From positions 6,000,501 to 6,064,500 of the forward strand of contig JAWNZC010000322.1 of the NCBI GenBank assembly GCA_035771165.1: DNA of 64,000 nt, written 5' to 3'. Made by a program: the position numbers and the translations under genes. Positions 1-11,888 of this stretch are shown one piece after another (the first letter of the stretch is position 1; each line of letters starts with the position of its first letter). This stretch comes from Paragorgia papillata (taxonomy: Eukaryota > Cnidaria > Anthozoa > Scleralcyonacea > Coralliidae). Under the pieces are notes generated by a model, which ran no database searches, had not been told where the DNA came from, and was given only the letters and a program-made list of their open reading frames with translations.

Positions 1-14
1 ACTAAGGAACTAAA

Positions 15-333
15 ATGGATGATGATAACCCGGAACATTTAGAAGAAATTGAGCAAGATATCGACGCAGTCGACATAAGAAAGATCGAATGTGGAGAGGG
101 AATGAAACCAGTATTTACGGCTGCTTCGACAGTGACTTTAAATTGTGTTGTGTATATGAAGAAGGCGATAGGAAATCCCCAAATACATTTAGAAGTGAAA
201 GGAAAAGTCCGTGTTCAGTACGAAGGAAGAACACTTGATCAAGATTCAACTCATTCAAGCGGCCTTCGAAAATCGAAACGCCGTAAAGTGAGAGAGAAGA
301 TGATTTTTATCCGACCTGTAGTTTTATCACCAG
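15..333 (+). CDS. Arrestin-like gene, exon 1
   Basis: Encodes residues 1-106 plus one base. It holds an acidic start (MDDDNPEHLEEIEQDID), the N-domain strands around PVFTAASTVTLNC, and a basic loop RKSKRRKVREK before REKMIFIRPVV. The donor is GTGAGG after CCA G. Confidence 0.8.
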
Positions 334-3300
334 GTGAGGGCAGGGTTTCATTTATTCGATTTTCTTTGAATGTGAATGTGAATTATTTGCTTTTAGCATG
401 GAAAGATAGTGAGATGTAAGCTAAAATTAAAATTTATTAGAATGTACAATAATATTAAGGTAACACGACACGTTCGTTGATCGTATGTTATTTGTACTTC
501 ATTTATTTTTTAGTGATAAGAATAAACGGAACCATAAATCCGTATCGATTCTTAGCTTTATAATTTCTTTATATTTCGATTGTTTGCTTTGTCGAAGCAG
601 GCAAAACTATAAAGCTTTATATAAAGCTTAGGCTTTCTTATTGACAAAATGTGGGTGTTTATCGCTCGTTTATTAATAAATATTTCGTAATCTGTGTAGC
701 ACTGTTTCAGTTTTATACAGTGAAACAAAATTATTCCGATTTGTAGATAGAACTGGCCTGTATTTTCGACGACGTTTTATTTTTAGAGCTTCTATTTTAT
801 TTAAAGATAAGTACTGCAAGCCAATGTCTGTGTGCTGTCAAATATTTGCCATTTTTTGCATGTCACGCTAATTTCTTTCTTGCCCTTGCCCTTTGGCGCT
901 TCTGGTTCTAGCTACGAAAACTTATTAAAATGCGATAATGTCTTAATACAAAATTACGAGATAATAAATTCGAGTAGAATATAAAATAAGGCAAGAACAT
1001 TCGGATATTGACATTGTACATGAGTGTTCCATTGAGTTTCTTAAAGTTAATATTTAATATAAACAGCTATAATATTCAGCCTTGTGAAAATATTCAAGTT
1101 TTATTTCAACAAATGTAATATAACAGATAATCCTTTTATTAGCACATTTTTCTACCCTTGGGTTTCAAAGTGAAATATAATGAAATTATTCAAAATATTC
1201 CATAAGTTGACTTTTTCTGTGGTTTTGTGGCGAATATATGTGTTTTTAGTCTAGGTCAACCTAATGCAAATCGGCATAAAAAATATCTAGCTAATCTAGG
1301 TTTTGGCTCGGGTTCTTTTTTCTTTTTTGGGTGTCACAATTTTGCATTTTTGCACTTTTTACTTCCACTACTACTTATGCTTCCAGTGAGTTGTTTTGTA
1401 AATTCTTTGCCCCTTTTGCTTTTGGAGTTGGACAAAAAGTCAAACTGCTTTGCCTTTTGATCAAGGTGTTCTTGTCATCATTGGTAGGTTTTCAAAATCT
1501 ACTTTCAATTACCTAGTAATCTACTTTCAATGAATTACCGTAAGTGACTGGCTGACTTTGTAGTTAAATAGTGATCAGATGTGGCTGACAACTGTCTTAA
1601 AAGTATGCACCACAGCACATTCAGCCTTCAGTCTGATCTTCCTCGGCCCACTCCCACCTTTGCTAGTGCGGTATAGAGCCTCTACAGAGGAGAGATCAGA
1701 GAAGATCAGAGGTCTTCAATTCAGGCTTCAATTTTGTGATTGTTGCAATAACACGACAATCAGTATCTTTTACCCAAGCACTTCCACACTTTGCCAGTAG
1801 CCTGAGTGAACCCCTGACATGAGAAGAGTTTTGGTGGCATATATTCATCAATATAGTTAATACTTGGCCATAAATTAAAGTTTCACTAGCGCTAGCTAGT
1901 ATAGGCCTAAGAGAGATGTCAAGTTGAAGTGATGACGTTTAAGATGATAATGAATATTCTTTTTGGGTGATCAACAATTCTTTCTAGTTCATGTATTTGT
2001 CAATTTCATTTGTGAATTACAAATTGTGATGGGCAGCAAACATCTGGGCATTTTTGGAAAAAAGTTGGGGTAGTTGGGGGGCGGGGGTGTAATTGTGGCT
2101 AGACTTGATGCATGCATTAGGCCAAAAAAAGAATTGGCTTCTGTTTCTAGTCAGTATGCTTGTCATCTATTCTCTTGCTGGTTGATATTCCTTTTTTACA
2201 TTTTTATTAATATAAATATTGTTTGGCTATTGGTTTTAATCGATGTTTCCTATTAAAAATGTTTGCAAGAACAATGATTGAAGGTTCTATGTATAGTATT
2301 TCAACTATGCATTGATGCATGAAGGTTTGTTCTGCTTATATATAGACTTGTTATTTGTACAATTTTGGTTATTATTGATTGCTTAAAATATAGTTTGCTG
2401 AATAGTTTTACATATACAAGCTTGCAGCTACTCTCTTTTTCAAGGGTACAACCAGGATTTTTGAAAGAGGGGTTGTATTTAGTACACATTCACATTGATG
2501 ATACAAATGTAGGGGGGTCTGGGGGCATACCCCCTGAGAAATTTTTTAACTTTAGGTCTTTAAAACAGCATTTCCAGCATTCTGAGGACACTTTTGATGA
2601 AAATAAAGAATGAGGTTTTAAATCACATGTTTTAGTCATCAGAAAGTGTACATGTAAACTTGCTTCTCTCAAAATGTTTGAATTTTAAAAACAAGCTAAC
2701 AAATTTCAGACTAAATGAACCAAATGTACCATAATGGCATAACCTTACATATCAGTGTTTCCAACAGTTTAGTTTTTGAGGAGTTAGTAGATTGTAGAAG
2801 TTTCTCCGTACAGAGATTTGTAGGGGGGGGGGGGGGAGGGGCTAGCCCCTTGGTTCTGTCACCTTTGGTTCTGTCACCTTTGGTTCTGTCACCTTTGGTT
2901 CTGTCACCTTTAGTTCTGTCACCTTTGGTTTGGACTAGGTTACTTCCATTAAAAATTGCTATCATATGATTTATTCCAGAAAAAATTCAACTGGCTGAAA
3001 GGGGGGAAATTCCTGGAACATGTGCCCTGTTATGCCTAATGGTGTACCTTTAATTATGCTCTTAAATTGTGTTAATAATTTATATACTGTATTGTGTTAT
3101 CTTAAATCAGGCTGACCAGCAAGTTAGTTTAGTTCCTCAATTTTACTAATTTTTTTCCAAATTTGTCAGCATTCCTAGAAGCTGGTGAACATGTTGTGCC
3201 ATTTACATTGGAGCTCCCTTACAATTTACGAACTTCATTTGAAAGTACAATGGGTTCAGTGCGCTACTGGATCCAACCAAACAGTGCATACCACTCAAAG

Positions 3301-6300
3301 GCAACTGCTGAACCTTTTTATTTTGATGTTAATGGGCTAAACTGCTTTATTCAGAGAGGAATACCTCGTGAGAAATCGTATGCAGAAAATGTTAGAGGAG
3401 TGTTTTTTTCCAAAAGTCCAGTTGAAATAATATGTGCTGTGGAATGGGAAGGATGTGAGATTGGAGAATCTGTTCCAGTGACAGTAAAGGTATTGTAACA
3501 GTCTAAAAGACGCATATAATATGTAATTCAATGACACAACTTGCCTTAATCAGATATCTTTAATTTTCTAATTTATCTTTAAGCTAAAAAGTATTTTTCA
3601 CGCTATGAAAAATATTTTTCCATGCTATGAAAAATATTTTTCCACTTGGCAGAGACCAACTCGAAAGCTATGCTACTTTGGTCTCTGCACACTTCTGAAT
3701 TTCTGTACTCTACTTCTTTCTTTCTTTTTTTGTACTCATTGGTAAATAGCATTGTAAAGTTTATTTTTGTATTTGAATTGAATAAAGTGTTGTTTCTTTC
3801 ATTTCATTTCTCTAACAGTTAGTATATGTGGGTTTTTAGGTAGAGAAAAAAATAAACGTTTTAGCTGTTTTCCTGAAATAAAACATAAATTAGAATGATT
3901 AATTCTTTGAAAATAAATAGCAAAATATTTTACGTGGTGTTTCCACAAAATTTATCTATATAAATTAGAATGTTATATTTTTTGACTGGCTTTGTCTTTT
4001 GCAAAATTATCAATGTAGTCAAACCAACTAGTTCGACAAAATATTATTTTAAAGAAACAAACTAAAACCTTTGCAAAATGCAAGTTTTCTGCCATTGTTT
4101 TGCATTTGTCAATTGACTCCCTTCACTACTACTGCATGCATGCATGTCTACCATCAATAGACATTGAAAAGCTCAGCCAATCAGAATGCAAGATCTGTAA
4201 TAGTCCATATAGTTGGTTTATATGAACACAGCAAATAGACAACGGTAGAAGAGCCAATACGGATTTGCGATAGATAACGGCATATTTATGCTAATAAATT
4301 ATATACCTGACACTTTTGGTTGGTCCATATACAAAAATATTTTCCTCTGTTTTAAAAATTGTTTCTTGGCCTCAGCAATTTCACAACCTACTATATTTTC
4401 TTATGCGGACCCCACATCTAGTAAAAAATATACAACATAAATAAACATTTAATGGTATACATGTATACACATGGTATATATGTATAGGTTAGGTTTATTT
4501 AGTAAAGCGATTCTTTTCCGTGTCATATTGCGCGCGATATTGCCGTGTAATATTACGATTTTGATTAACAAATTGACCTGAGCAAAGAAGGAAGATGTCG
4601 GAGATTGCTTTCTTATACTTGCACAACACTAATATAAACTCATAGACATAGCAGTGACTTAGCTATGGTGACAATCATCATGATTATAATATCGCAGGAA
4701 ATTGGTTTGACAGTAATTGTAGAAATAACTACCTTGTCTGAGTCTTTTTTGCACGTCTTGTGACTGCAGGCCATGAGTCTTTGAACTTTGTATGCTTATT
4801 TTGTTTGTCTTATAGGTACATTCTTCGCATAAAAATATCAAGTATGTAAACATTGAACTGTACAGAGAAGTGAGCAACTTTTTAGGAGATCCTCGGGTAA
4901 CTACGGTCTCCTCAACAAAAGTAAAATTGAACTCTGTATTTAAAACATTGAAGTCCTGGAAAGGTAATTTTGTTGTTCCTGAAGATTTGCGTCCAGAAGC
5001 TTTTCAAATCAAAGGATTTTTCAGTGTCAGTTATCACTTCAGGGTACGTTAACCCTTTATTTTCGATTTCAGAAGTTTTCGATTTTCAGAAGTTTTCGAT
5101 TTCAGCTCGTTGTTCGGAAGTTTGTTGCAATGCCAAGTTTCAAGTTACGTCTTGATTACGAAGTTCGATTTGATGTTCAAATGTTTGATTCGAAGTTCAC
5201 CTTACGGAAAAACTTTCTTTTGACTCGATTTCTTTCGGAAAATATCTTGTTAATCATTCTGCAATTCCAAATTATCAACTGCGTTGCCAAAGAATTGGCA
5301 GTTGGCAACGAACCTCCGAACCGCGCATTGAAAAGTGAGCTGAAATCGACAATAAGATTTTCATCTTGGTTAAATTATATTACAATCTATCGTCGTCATC
5401 GTCATCATCATCATCATATCATCATCCATCATCGTCACCAAGTACAATTATATATCATCATGATCAGTGTTTAAAATGCAAATTCAAAAAGATCTAAGCA
5501 TATCAACAGACCAAGTTATTCAAATTTAAATTATCTACGATATTCAGACATCAAGCAAAATACATTCACAAACAATATATTTGAAGAAATTTTTGGTTAT
5601 GCGTAGCTTAGCTTGACCATGCACTAAAGCCGACTAAAGCTACTGTTTACACGATGCGATTTTTCTTGCAACTTGCAATAAATAGCATGAATGTTGCAGT
5701 TTGCAAAAAAAAATAGCACTGTGTAAACACCCCGTAGCAACTTGCGATTTTGTTATTTTTGCCGTGTTGCAAGTTGCAAGAAAAGTTGGATGGGTTCTAC
5801 TTTTTTTCTCCATGATATGGGTAAATTTGTCGCAAGTTGCAAGAAAAATCGCATCGTGTAATCGCCTTAGTCGATGCATTTTCAAATTGTAATTATTGCG
5901 TTATTGGATATATTTTGTTTGATTGCTGAATATCCTTGGTATAATTATGAATTTCAATAGCTGCGCCACTGATTAATATGCTCATCATCTTCGTCCTCAT
6001 CATCATCATCACCACCATCATGCATCATCGTAGGGCCCAAAAAAAATACCTGGGTTTCCGGTTTCCCGACCCTACCTAGTGTTTTGCTATCAAAATGCCG
6101 ACCCTAATCTTTTTATTGAATTTTTAAGGAGCATGGGCCCGAGTTGCTGCATATTTGCATCTTGGGATAGCAAGCGTCAGAACCTAGTAATGTGCTCAAA
6201 ATTAGCTTTAATAGATGTGCTAGCGTAATTGACATTTGGTGTTGGAAAGAATATTATTGTTATTCCTAGGCACTAAATTAAAAAAAGAAAAAAAAAAGAA

Positions 6301-9279
6301 ATCCGACCTACCCTACCTAGGTTTTTGTGTATAGAAATAAGGAAACCCAGGTATTTTTTTTTTGCCTAATCACATAATTAATGATCGTTGTCATTCACTA
6401 TGATCATTATCACTGTTATTACCATCATTAATGCTGCTGTTAATGAAAAATCATTGTCTCTTCTTATTTTTAGTTTATGGCTTTGACAACATTCAGCAGT
6501 AGTTTTAGCGTATCAATTCCCATCAAAATTGGAAACAAATTGCCGTCAATGGAATCCTTGACATTGGACAAGAGCAAATGGAAAGAACTGGAAGAATTTT
6601 ACGAGCAGACTGGTCTAAAAGGGTACACAAGCATAATGAGTAAGTGTTAAAAATATGATACAAAACATCTTGAACATGTTTCGCAGTTATTATTGGTAAT
6701 TTATTTACTAGCAATAATGGAGCCAGCGACTATTTTATAGCCCCGAGTCGTGCTGGATAATAAAGAAAACAGACTGACAAAACGTCAAAGTGCTTCATGA
6801 AGTGTTTACTGCGCCTGCGTACGTCATTGCACTTGCGTTTAGGCCACGCTTTTTTTATTTGTTGGATTACGGATTTTGCTCACCAATATTAAAGGGCGGG
6901 AGGGCAAAAAAAAGAAAAAGAAAAAAGTTGTCCAATATCTATACATAGACTAATACCACAGTGACATGTACGTCCAAAGTCAGAGTATATGATTATAAAA
7001 CAAATACTGTAAAACAAATTCAACAAGTAATGTCACAGCGAAGTAAACATCGCCTCCTTCGGTCATGTTTCCACTGCATGTTTCACGCGCATGGTCACGT
7101 GGCGTGGCCATGCGTGACAATTGCGTGTTGAAGGTTTAGCCTGCACGTCAGCCTGACTTTATTCCCGCACGTTGTTCTTCATTTTATATTTTTTGGGCGT
7201 TTTGCTCGGAAAAAAATACTAATATTTTCTAAAATATGGTCGGATGAGAAAGAAACACACGAAAACTGATGGGCGGCATCCGTAATCCAACAAAAAAAAA
7301 GTGTGGCCTTATTTCACAAGTGTGAATAAAGCCTGTTTCTCACTTGTCGTAAGAATCGTGGATTTCTCCTGTGCCCGATTGTCTGGGATTGTTACGACAA
7401 GTGTGAACATGGTTGAAGTAACGTCCCAGACAGTCGCCGATCTGATCGGAAGCATCGCAAGAATCGGAATCATTTCTATTTGGAAAATGCATCCCAGACG
7501 GTCGCCGACGATCGGGGATTCTTACTAGTTATACGACATGTGTGAACACTGAAGAACACTGAAACCACTCGTCTGGGATGATCGGGGGCAGGAAAAATCC
7601 CAGATTCTTACGACAAGTGTGAACGTGGCTGCAGGCTATCGTAAGAATCGCCGACAATCGCGGATAGAACTGTACCCGATTCTCACGACAAGTGAGAACT
7701 AGGCTTAGGGAGAACTGTAGAATTCGAAAACTGTAGACTAGTATAGACGATGGGCCACTGTGCTTTTGTTTCACAACTTTGCCTTGGGTTTGATTAAAGT
7801 GCTTTTTGGTTAATTTTTCGGTCACTGTCAACTCACTTTTCATCCAAATCTTTGGAAGTTCGTTCCGAAGTTCGCAAGTTCGTTGGGAAGTTCAAAGTTC
7901 GTTTTGAACTACGCATTTGATTGGTTGCCAGGAACCAAGCAACCAATCAAATGTAGAGTTCAAAAACTGATACTAGTTTATTCCCATCCTCTGTATACAG
8001 TAATATATTGTATTCGTGTGGTATATTGGTCCAACTGAAAGAGTCAAGCAGAGTATTGGCGGGTTTTGAAGTCTTTTTTCGTCACCTACCTTTGATTGAA
8101 TATACGGCGTGTAACCACAGTTAATGGAATAACCTGGTTTGAAAGGCTGGTAAATTATAAGAGTCAAATTATGTCGAAAGTGCTCTGAAAGTGCGCAATT
8201 TTTTTGTTTTATGTTTACATATGGTTGAACGATTGAATTAATATTAGCTGGTTGCTTCAATTTACAACATGACGCCTGCTTACTATATAGGCGTTCACTC
8301 AGGCTGGAGGAATTTCTTTGAAAGTATTCGGATTGTCTTCATATGTGTGATATACTTATTTTATGAACGAAGACAAAGCAAAAACTAAACAAAAGCACTT
8401 GCCTTAGTAATTGGCTGTATAAATCTTGGAATCTAGCTGGACAGAAACAATTCCAATTAAGATGTCGAACGATGTACATGCGAGTGGCGCGTCACCAAAG
8501 GACACTGGGTTGCGAATTACGTAAGAATGCCGATTTGCGACGCAGGAAAAAAATAGAGAGAAGACACAGAGCCAAATTTAATACTCGGCCCTACCACAGG
8601 GTAGCCGGAGTAAAAATACAATATTTTCATTAAGGCGATGTCAACACGTACGCGTTTTCAAATCTCTTCGTATCAGTTAAAAGTGAAAAAAAAAGCACAC
8701 GATCGTTTTTGAATTGCATTTGCCTGTTCATGCCTGAGCATTTTTTACGTGTGAACGGAAGACAAAAATATATAAAAAGGTCTCCGGTTTTTGTATGAAA
8801 ACGTGTGAACGCGGCCTGAGTGTGAAAAGGAACAAATTTACATAAAGATCAGTGAAGCAAGACCTTTGCGGACCTTACAAACCATGTCTTTTATATTATA
8901 TTTGGTGGGACACATGCAGGATTAATCAATCAATCAAATCTTTATTTGTACTATTACGATGAGAATACAATGAATCAATTTTAAGAATAAAGAAATATTT
9001 AGAAATACATGTATTAATAAGCTATAAGGTACAGGAAGCCCAGAATAACTAAAAAGCTAAACGAGCTATAGGCTCCCTATAATAATATTGAAAAATAACT
9101 AGTTAATAAGTGGTTAATTTGCGGCATAGCGCGAGCTTTTTCAAGGTTGCGGAAAGATATATACCGACATAAACGTTTTCCTATTTTTTTTCTTTTAAGG
9201 TTTGGATGAGCTGTTTGCTCCTTCTTTGGAAGATCTTTCCAACGGTCTTCGGAAGGCGAAAAGTGAAACTCAAGTTTGA
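15..9279 (+). CDS. Arrestin-fold (ARRDC-like) protein, 5 exons, 370 aa
   Basis: Coding exons are 15-333, 3170-3489, 4816-5043, 6474-6639 and 9200-9279; every junction is AG/GT and the phases join to 371 codons including TGA at 9277-9279. An in-frame TAA at 3-5 supports the ATG at 15 as start, unless a splice site lies between. Residues about 22-60 resemble the arrestin N-domain opening, and about 116-140 carry the family signature of a LELP segment followed by SFES and GSVRYWI, as in vertebrate ARRDC proteins. Exons 3-4 match the arrestin C-domain (SVSYHF, then FSVSIPIKIGN). Family members are cytosolic adaptors for receptor trafficking and ubiquitin ligases. I see no PPxY motif in the short C-terminal tail, which NEDD4-binding alpha-arrestins normally have. 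The first 20 residues are very acidic. The exact subfamily is uncertain. Confidence 0.82.
334..3169 (+). other. Intron 1 of the arrestin-like gene with repeat debris
   Basis: No coding signal was recognised here. At 2450-2560 there is a GGGGGTCTGGGGGCATACC-type stretch typical of a dispersed element remnant. A 14-base G run (2823-2836) precedes a tandem repeat, listed separately. Confidence 0.5.
2850..2930 (+). repeat. 15-bp tandem repeat, about 5.4 copies
   Basis: The unit is TTGGTTCTGTCACCT, nearly perfect apart from one TTAG variant. Because 15 is divisible by three it leaves open frames on both strands, but nothing suggests it is translated; it lies inside intron 1. Confidence 0.9.
3170..3489 (+). 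CDS. Arrestin-like gene, exon 2
   Basis: Acceptor TTTGTCAG at 3162-3169; donor GTATTG after AAG. It encodes residues 107-213 with the conserved arrestin core (PFTLELP, SFES, GSVRYWI) and the start of the C-domain (VEIICAVEWEGCEIGESVPV). Confidence 0.85.
3643..3810 (+). repeat. Possible LINE-type 3' tail
   Basis: A stretch ending in a T-rich run and TTGAATTGAATAAAG looks like the 3' end of a dispersed non-LTR element. It is inside intron 2 of the arrestin-like gene. Weakly supported: no reverse-transcriptase sequence is nearby. Confidence 0.3.
4816..5043 (+). CDS. Arrestin-like gene, exon 3
   Basis: Acceptor CTTATAG, donor GTACGT; 76 codons, phase 0 at both ends. Encodes C-domain strands from VHSSHKNIKYVNIELYREV to FFSVSYHFR. 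Confidence 0.82.
5633..5871. mobile_element. Foldback element (MITE-like)
   Basis: Arms at about 5633-5678 and 5831-5871 are inverted copies sharing ACACGATGCGATTTTTCTTG. No coding capacity. It sits in an intron of the arrestin-like gene. Confidence 0.75.
6032..6365. mobile_element. Foldback element (MITE-like)
   Basis: Inverted ends: TACCTGGGTTTCC on the left (6048-6060) and GGAAACCCAGGTA on the right (6341-6353), with further matching blocks reading CGACCCTACCTA. It ends about 110 bp before exon 4 of the arrestin-like gene. Confidence 0.7.
6474..6639 (+). CDS. Arrestin-like gene, exon 4
   Basis: Acceptor ATTTTTAG, donor GTAAGT. It encodes the last arrestin C-domain strands (TTFSSSFSVSIPIKIGN) and the start of a charged tail (KSKWKELEEFYEQTG). 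Confidence 0.82.
7329..7707. mobile_element. TIR element with repeated internal CACTTGTCGTAAGAATC blocks
   Basis: The ends read GCCTGTTTCTCACTTGTCG and the inverse, ending AGTGAGAACTAGGC. Internally, blocks such as TACGACAAGTGTGAAC recur in both orientations. A related architecture appears at 44.11-44.62 kb. Confidence 0.7.
8632..8817. mobile_element. Foldback element (MITE-like)
   Basis: The left end AAGGCGATGTCAACACGTAC and the inverted right end GAAAACGTGTGAACGCGGCC pair imperfectly. No ORF. Confidence 0.6.
9200..9279 (+). CDS. Arrestin-like gene, last exon
   Basis: Acceptor TCTTTTAAG; the phase completes the split codon from exon 4. It encodes 25 tail residues ending KAKSETQV and TGA at 9277-9279. 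An AATAAA at 9501-9506 is a plausible polyadenylation signal. Confidence 0.7.
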
Positions 9280-10062
9280 AAATCGCTTACAACTTGTTCA
9301 ATTAATACTGCCCCCCATGCCCCCTCCGGAATTCCTTGAGGTAAAACAAGCACCACAAGTCGCCGGTTGCTCAACACATTGAGCAAATAGATTTTGGCCA
9401 TACAGTTCACGTCACATGGGTGGGCCACTGCTCTGAATCCATTCAAGTAAGACTGAGGATGAACGACTTAAAGCTTGGAAAACAATAACAATATTTGGAC
9501 AATAAATAACGGCCACTAAAAACTAACAATATTTGGACATAATTAACGGCCAATGTAGTTTTTATATGTACACTGTCGTACCATATTTTAACTTCAGTTT
9601 TCTTTTTAGTTCATTTTAAATATTAATGATAAATTTTAGTGAAATATGAAATTAAATTCAAATTTTTTTCTGGATCGAAGGACACCCTATAGCAAATGCG
9701 ACATCGGCTTAATTAAGAAAATGTTAGCAATGAAAACCCATGGAAAATAGACTTAACATAAATTGAATTATGTTGGTACGAGTAAAGATAGCGTCGCGGA
9801 TTAAAACGTGGTCGTGGGATAAATAAGACGGTGGCTCATGACATACAGTTGAAGCTCTCGTAAACGATCACCTCGGAGATTAAATATTTAGAAAATGGTC
9901 GTAACTATTACGGAAACCACCGATGTGTGGAACGACGTGAAAATTTGGAATCGCTGTCACACCCATGCACAAACGTCAACGAATTTTGAAATAAATGTGG
10001 TAAAGAAAGATTACGACTACTTGAGAAAATGTTTATTGCTCATTTTACTGTCGTGGCAATAG

Positions 10063-10307
10063 AAGCATTCCTAAAATATTGTTGCAATATAAAATATAAG
10101 TTGAACAATTCATTTGATAAGATTCGTTGACAACTTCCTGTTTTGAAGTCTGTTTTGAATTTGATTGGCGTTTGGCAAATAATCCTTTTTCTTATTGGTT
10201 GTTTAAAAACCAGAAACCAATTAAAAAAAGAAGGAAGTTAACAATAATTTTCATCAAATGAATTGGTCAAACATAGCAAATGAATTTCAAAAATATTTTA
10301 GGAACGC
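10063..10307. mobile_element. Foldback element with about 75-bp arms
   Basis: Both ends begin AGC(A/G)TTCCTAAAATATT in opposite orientation and arm matches run through TCAATTCATTTGAT-like blocks. A diverged half copy lies at about 21977-22110 (GTTCTTAAAATATTGCA). Confidence 0.65.
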
Positions 10308-10430
10308 TACTATAGATGAAATGGCGGCCATATTGGTGTACGGTATGGGAATTAGCTCTTTCTTATTCAAATATTTTGTATTGTTTCACCACCCCAATGG
10401 GGCCACCGATCACGTGAGTGAAAACGATCT

Positions 10431-10600
10431 ATAGGCGAATTTCAGGGTATTGCGCGCGCATCATTTTGCAAAGGAATTGGCGGGCTCCCCACAAAATAAG
10501 CAATGACAAACAGACTTGATTTTAAACAGTATGTTTACTAGTGGAGCTTGCCAGTTGTTTTATTAAATGATGCGCGCGCAACACCCTGAAATTCGCCTAT
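10431..10600. mobile_element. Foldback element, 35-bp near-perfect TIRs
   Basis: Left and right ends are inverted copies starting ATAGGCGAATTTCAGGGT, continuing into a GCGCGCGCATCATTT block on both sides. The flanks carry another inverted pair (ACTGTCGTGGCAATAG near 10046; the inverse near 10597), suggesting nesting. Confidence 0.75.
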
Positions 10601-10799
10601 TGCCACGACAGTAAAGGCCATGCTATTAACCCAATTATGCTTTATGTCGTTTTGCATTTGCATTTCTTAAATAGTCGTAATAGGATTTTTCGTGACATAA
10701 AATCAGCCCGGTACTACAAAATCACCACTGAGAGCGCTTCTGCAGCTAATAGTTAAGCCGTCGACAAACAAACCCTGCTACGAGCATTGTCGAAAGAAT

Positions 10800-10945
10800 C
10801 TTGGTAGTTGCACTTCCCTTCTCTTTTCCCTTCCCGCTCCGCCCTCGCGTATCTTCGGAGAATATTCGGCTCGCTCGTCGGGGGCTCATATCAGCGGTTT
10901 TGTCGAACTCGGCGACTCGCATAAAACGTCGTCAACAACTTAGGT
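10800..10945 (+). promoter_or_regulatory. Possible promoter / non-coding first exon
   Basis: This stretch is richer in C, G and CpG than its surroundings, with pyrimidine runs followed by CTCGCTCGTCGGGG. It ends in a strong donor-like AG|GTAAGTA at about 10942-10950. It could be the 5' UTR exon of a plus-strand transcript (the galaxin-like gene starts coding at 15858). Only sequence composition and one splice-like site support this. Confidence 0.25.
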
Positions 10946-11660
10946 AAGTAAAAGTTTAGTTTATTTCGAGGTAATTTACAAGACGTATCACATTCTAACG
11001 TGCTCCCTTGCTTTAATCGCACAATCCAGCCGTTCCAAGTTGCTGTTTCCTTAGATATTCAAGCGGACTCACGACTACAATCTAGAATTGTTTCGAAGTA
11101 ATTCCTTCATGACTTGGGTCAGTCTGTCTCTAAATGGGCACCTGCATGTTTAAGCGAGTTAGAGATCGGAAAGGCAAGGAAAGATACAGACCAGGTTCAA
11201 CTGCAGTGCGCTATAATCCACCGACCAATTTTTGGGTCAGACATATGTTGCATGTATCCCAAGTAAAATCCACTTCTTTTTTAATCCAATATTTTTGCAT
11301 TATGTTTTTGCTAATGTTTGTAACAGGGATTAAAAAGTCGAGAACACGGCCGTTGTCAACGATATAAAACGATCAGTAACACAAAAACAAAATATACTTT
11401 AATCCATTATCTTCATCATACATAAAACGACACCAGAATACAGAATTATTGAGTATCTATTCTGTCAGAACTCGCAACCAAAAGTAATTTTCCCAACTCT
11501 CCTTTACCTGCATTTGTAAACCGGTTGTATTTTACAAAAACAACACGTGACGTATTAAAAACGCGGGCAAGCCGTCCCGCATCGCGTCTGCTGAACATTC
11601 CCCCTCCCCTCAAGGAGGGAACGCAGTGTAGACAATATAAAAATGTCAACAACGAATATA

Positions 11661-11800
11661 TAGTAAAAACCCGCTAACAAGAACCTACCACTATTAAGAA
11701 CTTCAGGCTGAAATTAAGAATTTATTTATATAAGAATATAAGAACCTATCCCAGGCTGATTTGGTAAAATGTAGGTTCTTGTTAGCGGGTTTTTACTGTA
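11661..11800. mobile_element. 140-bp MITE with TA flanks (Tc1/mariner-like)
   Basis: Roughly 28-bp inverted ends (AGTAAAAACCCGCTAACAAG and its inverse) are flanked by TA on both sides, as expected for a Tc1/mariner-type non-autonomous element. Confidence 0.75.
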
Positions 11801-11888
11801 GTTCGTATCTCTCAGTTTGAATGTTCTATAGGATTGGTCTTACAACAGTTCTGTCTCCACACCGTGTACTTTAGCCACTCTGGTGTGT

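Larger units (their letters stand above)
9280..11880. other. Intergenic region with foldback elements
   Basis: Between the arrestin-like gene and the BEL/Pao remnant. It holds two adjacent foldback elements (10.06-10.31 and 10.43-10.60 kb), a TA-flanked MITE (11.66-11.80 kb) and a GC-richer stretch near 10.8-10.95 kb. No protein-coding exon was recognised. Confidence 0.5.

Noticed and set aside
7529..8260. Reverse frames of 95-104 codons near 7.5-8.3 kb
   Set aside because: No domain-like text, overlap with a TIR element and AT-rich sequence, and no splice or codon-bias support.
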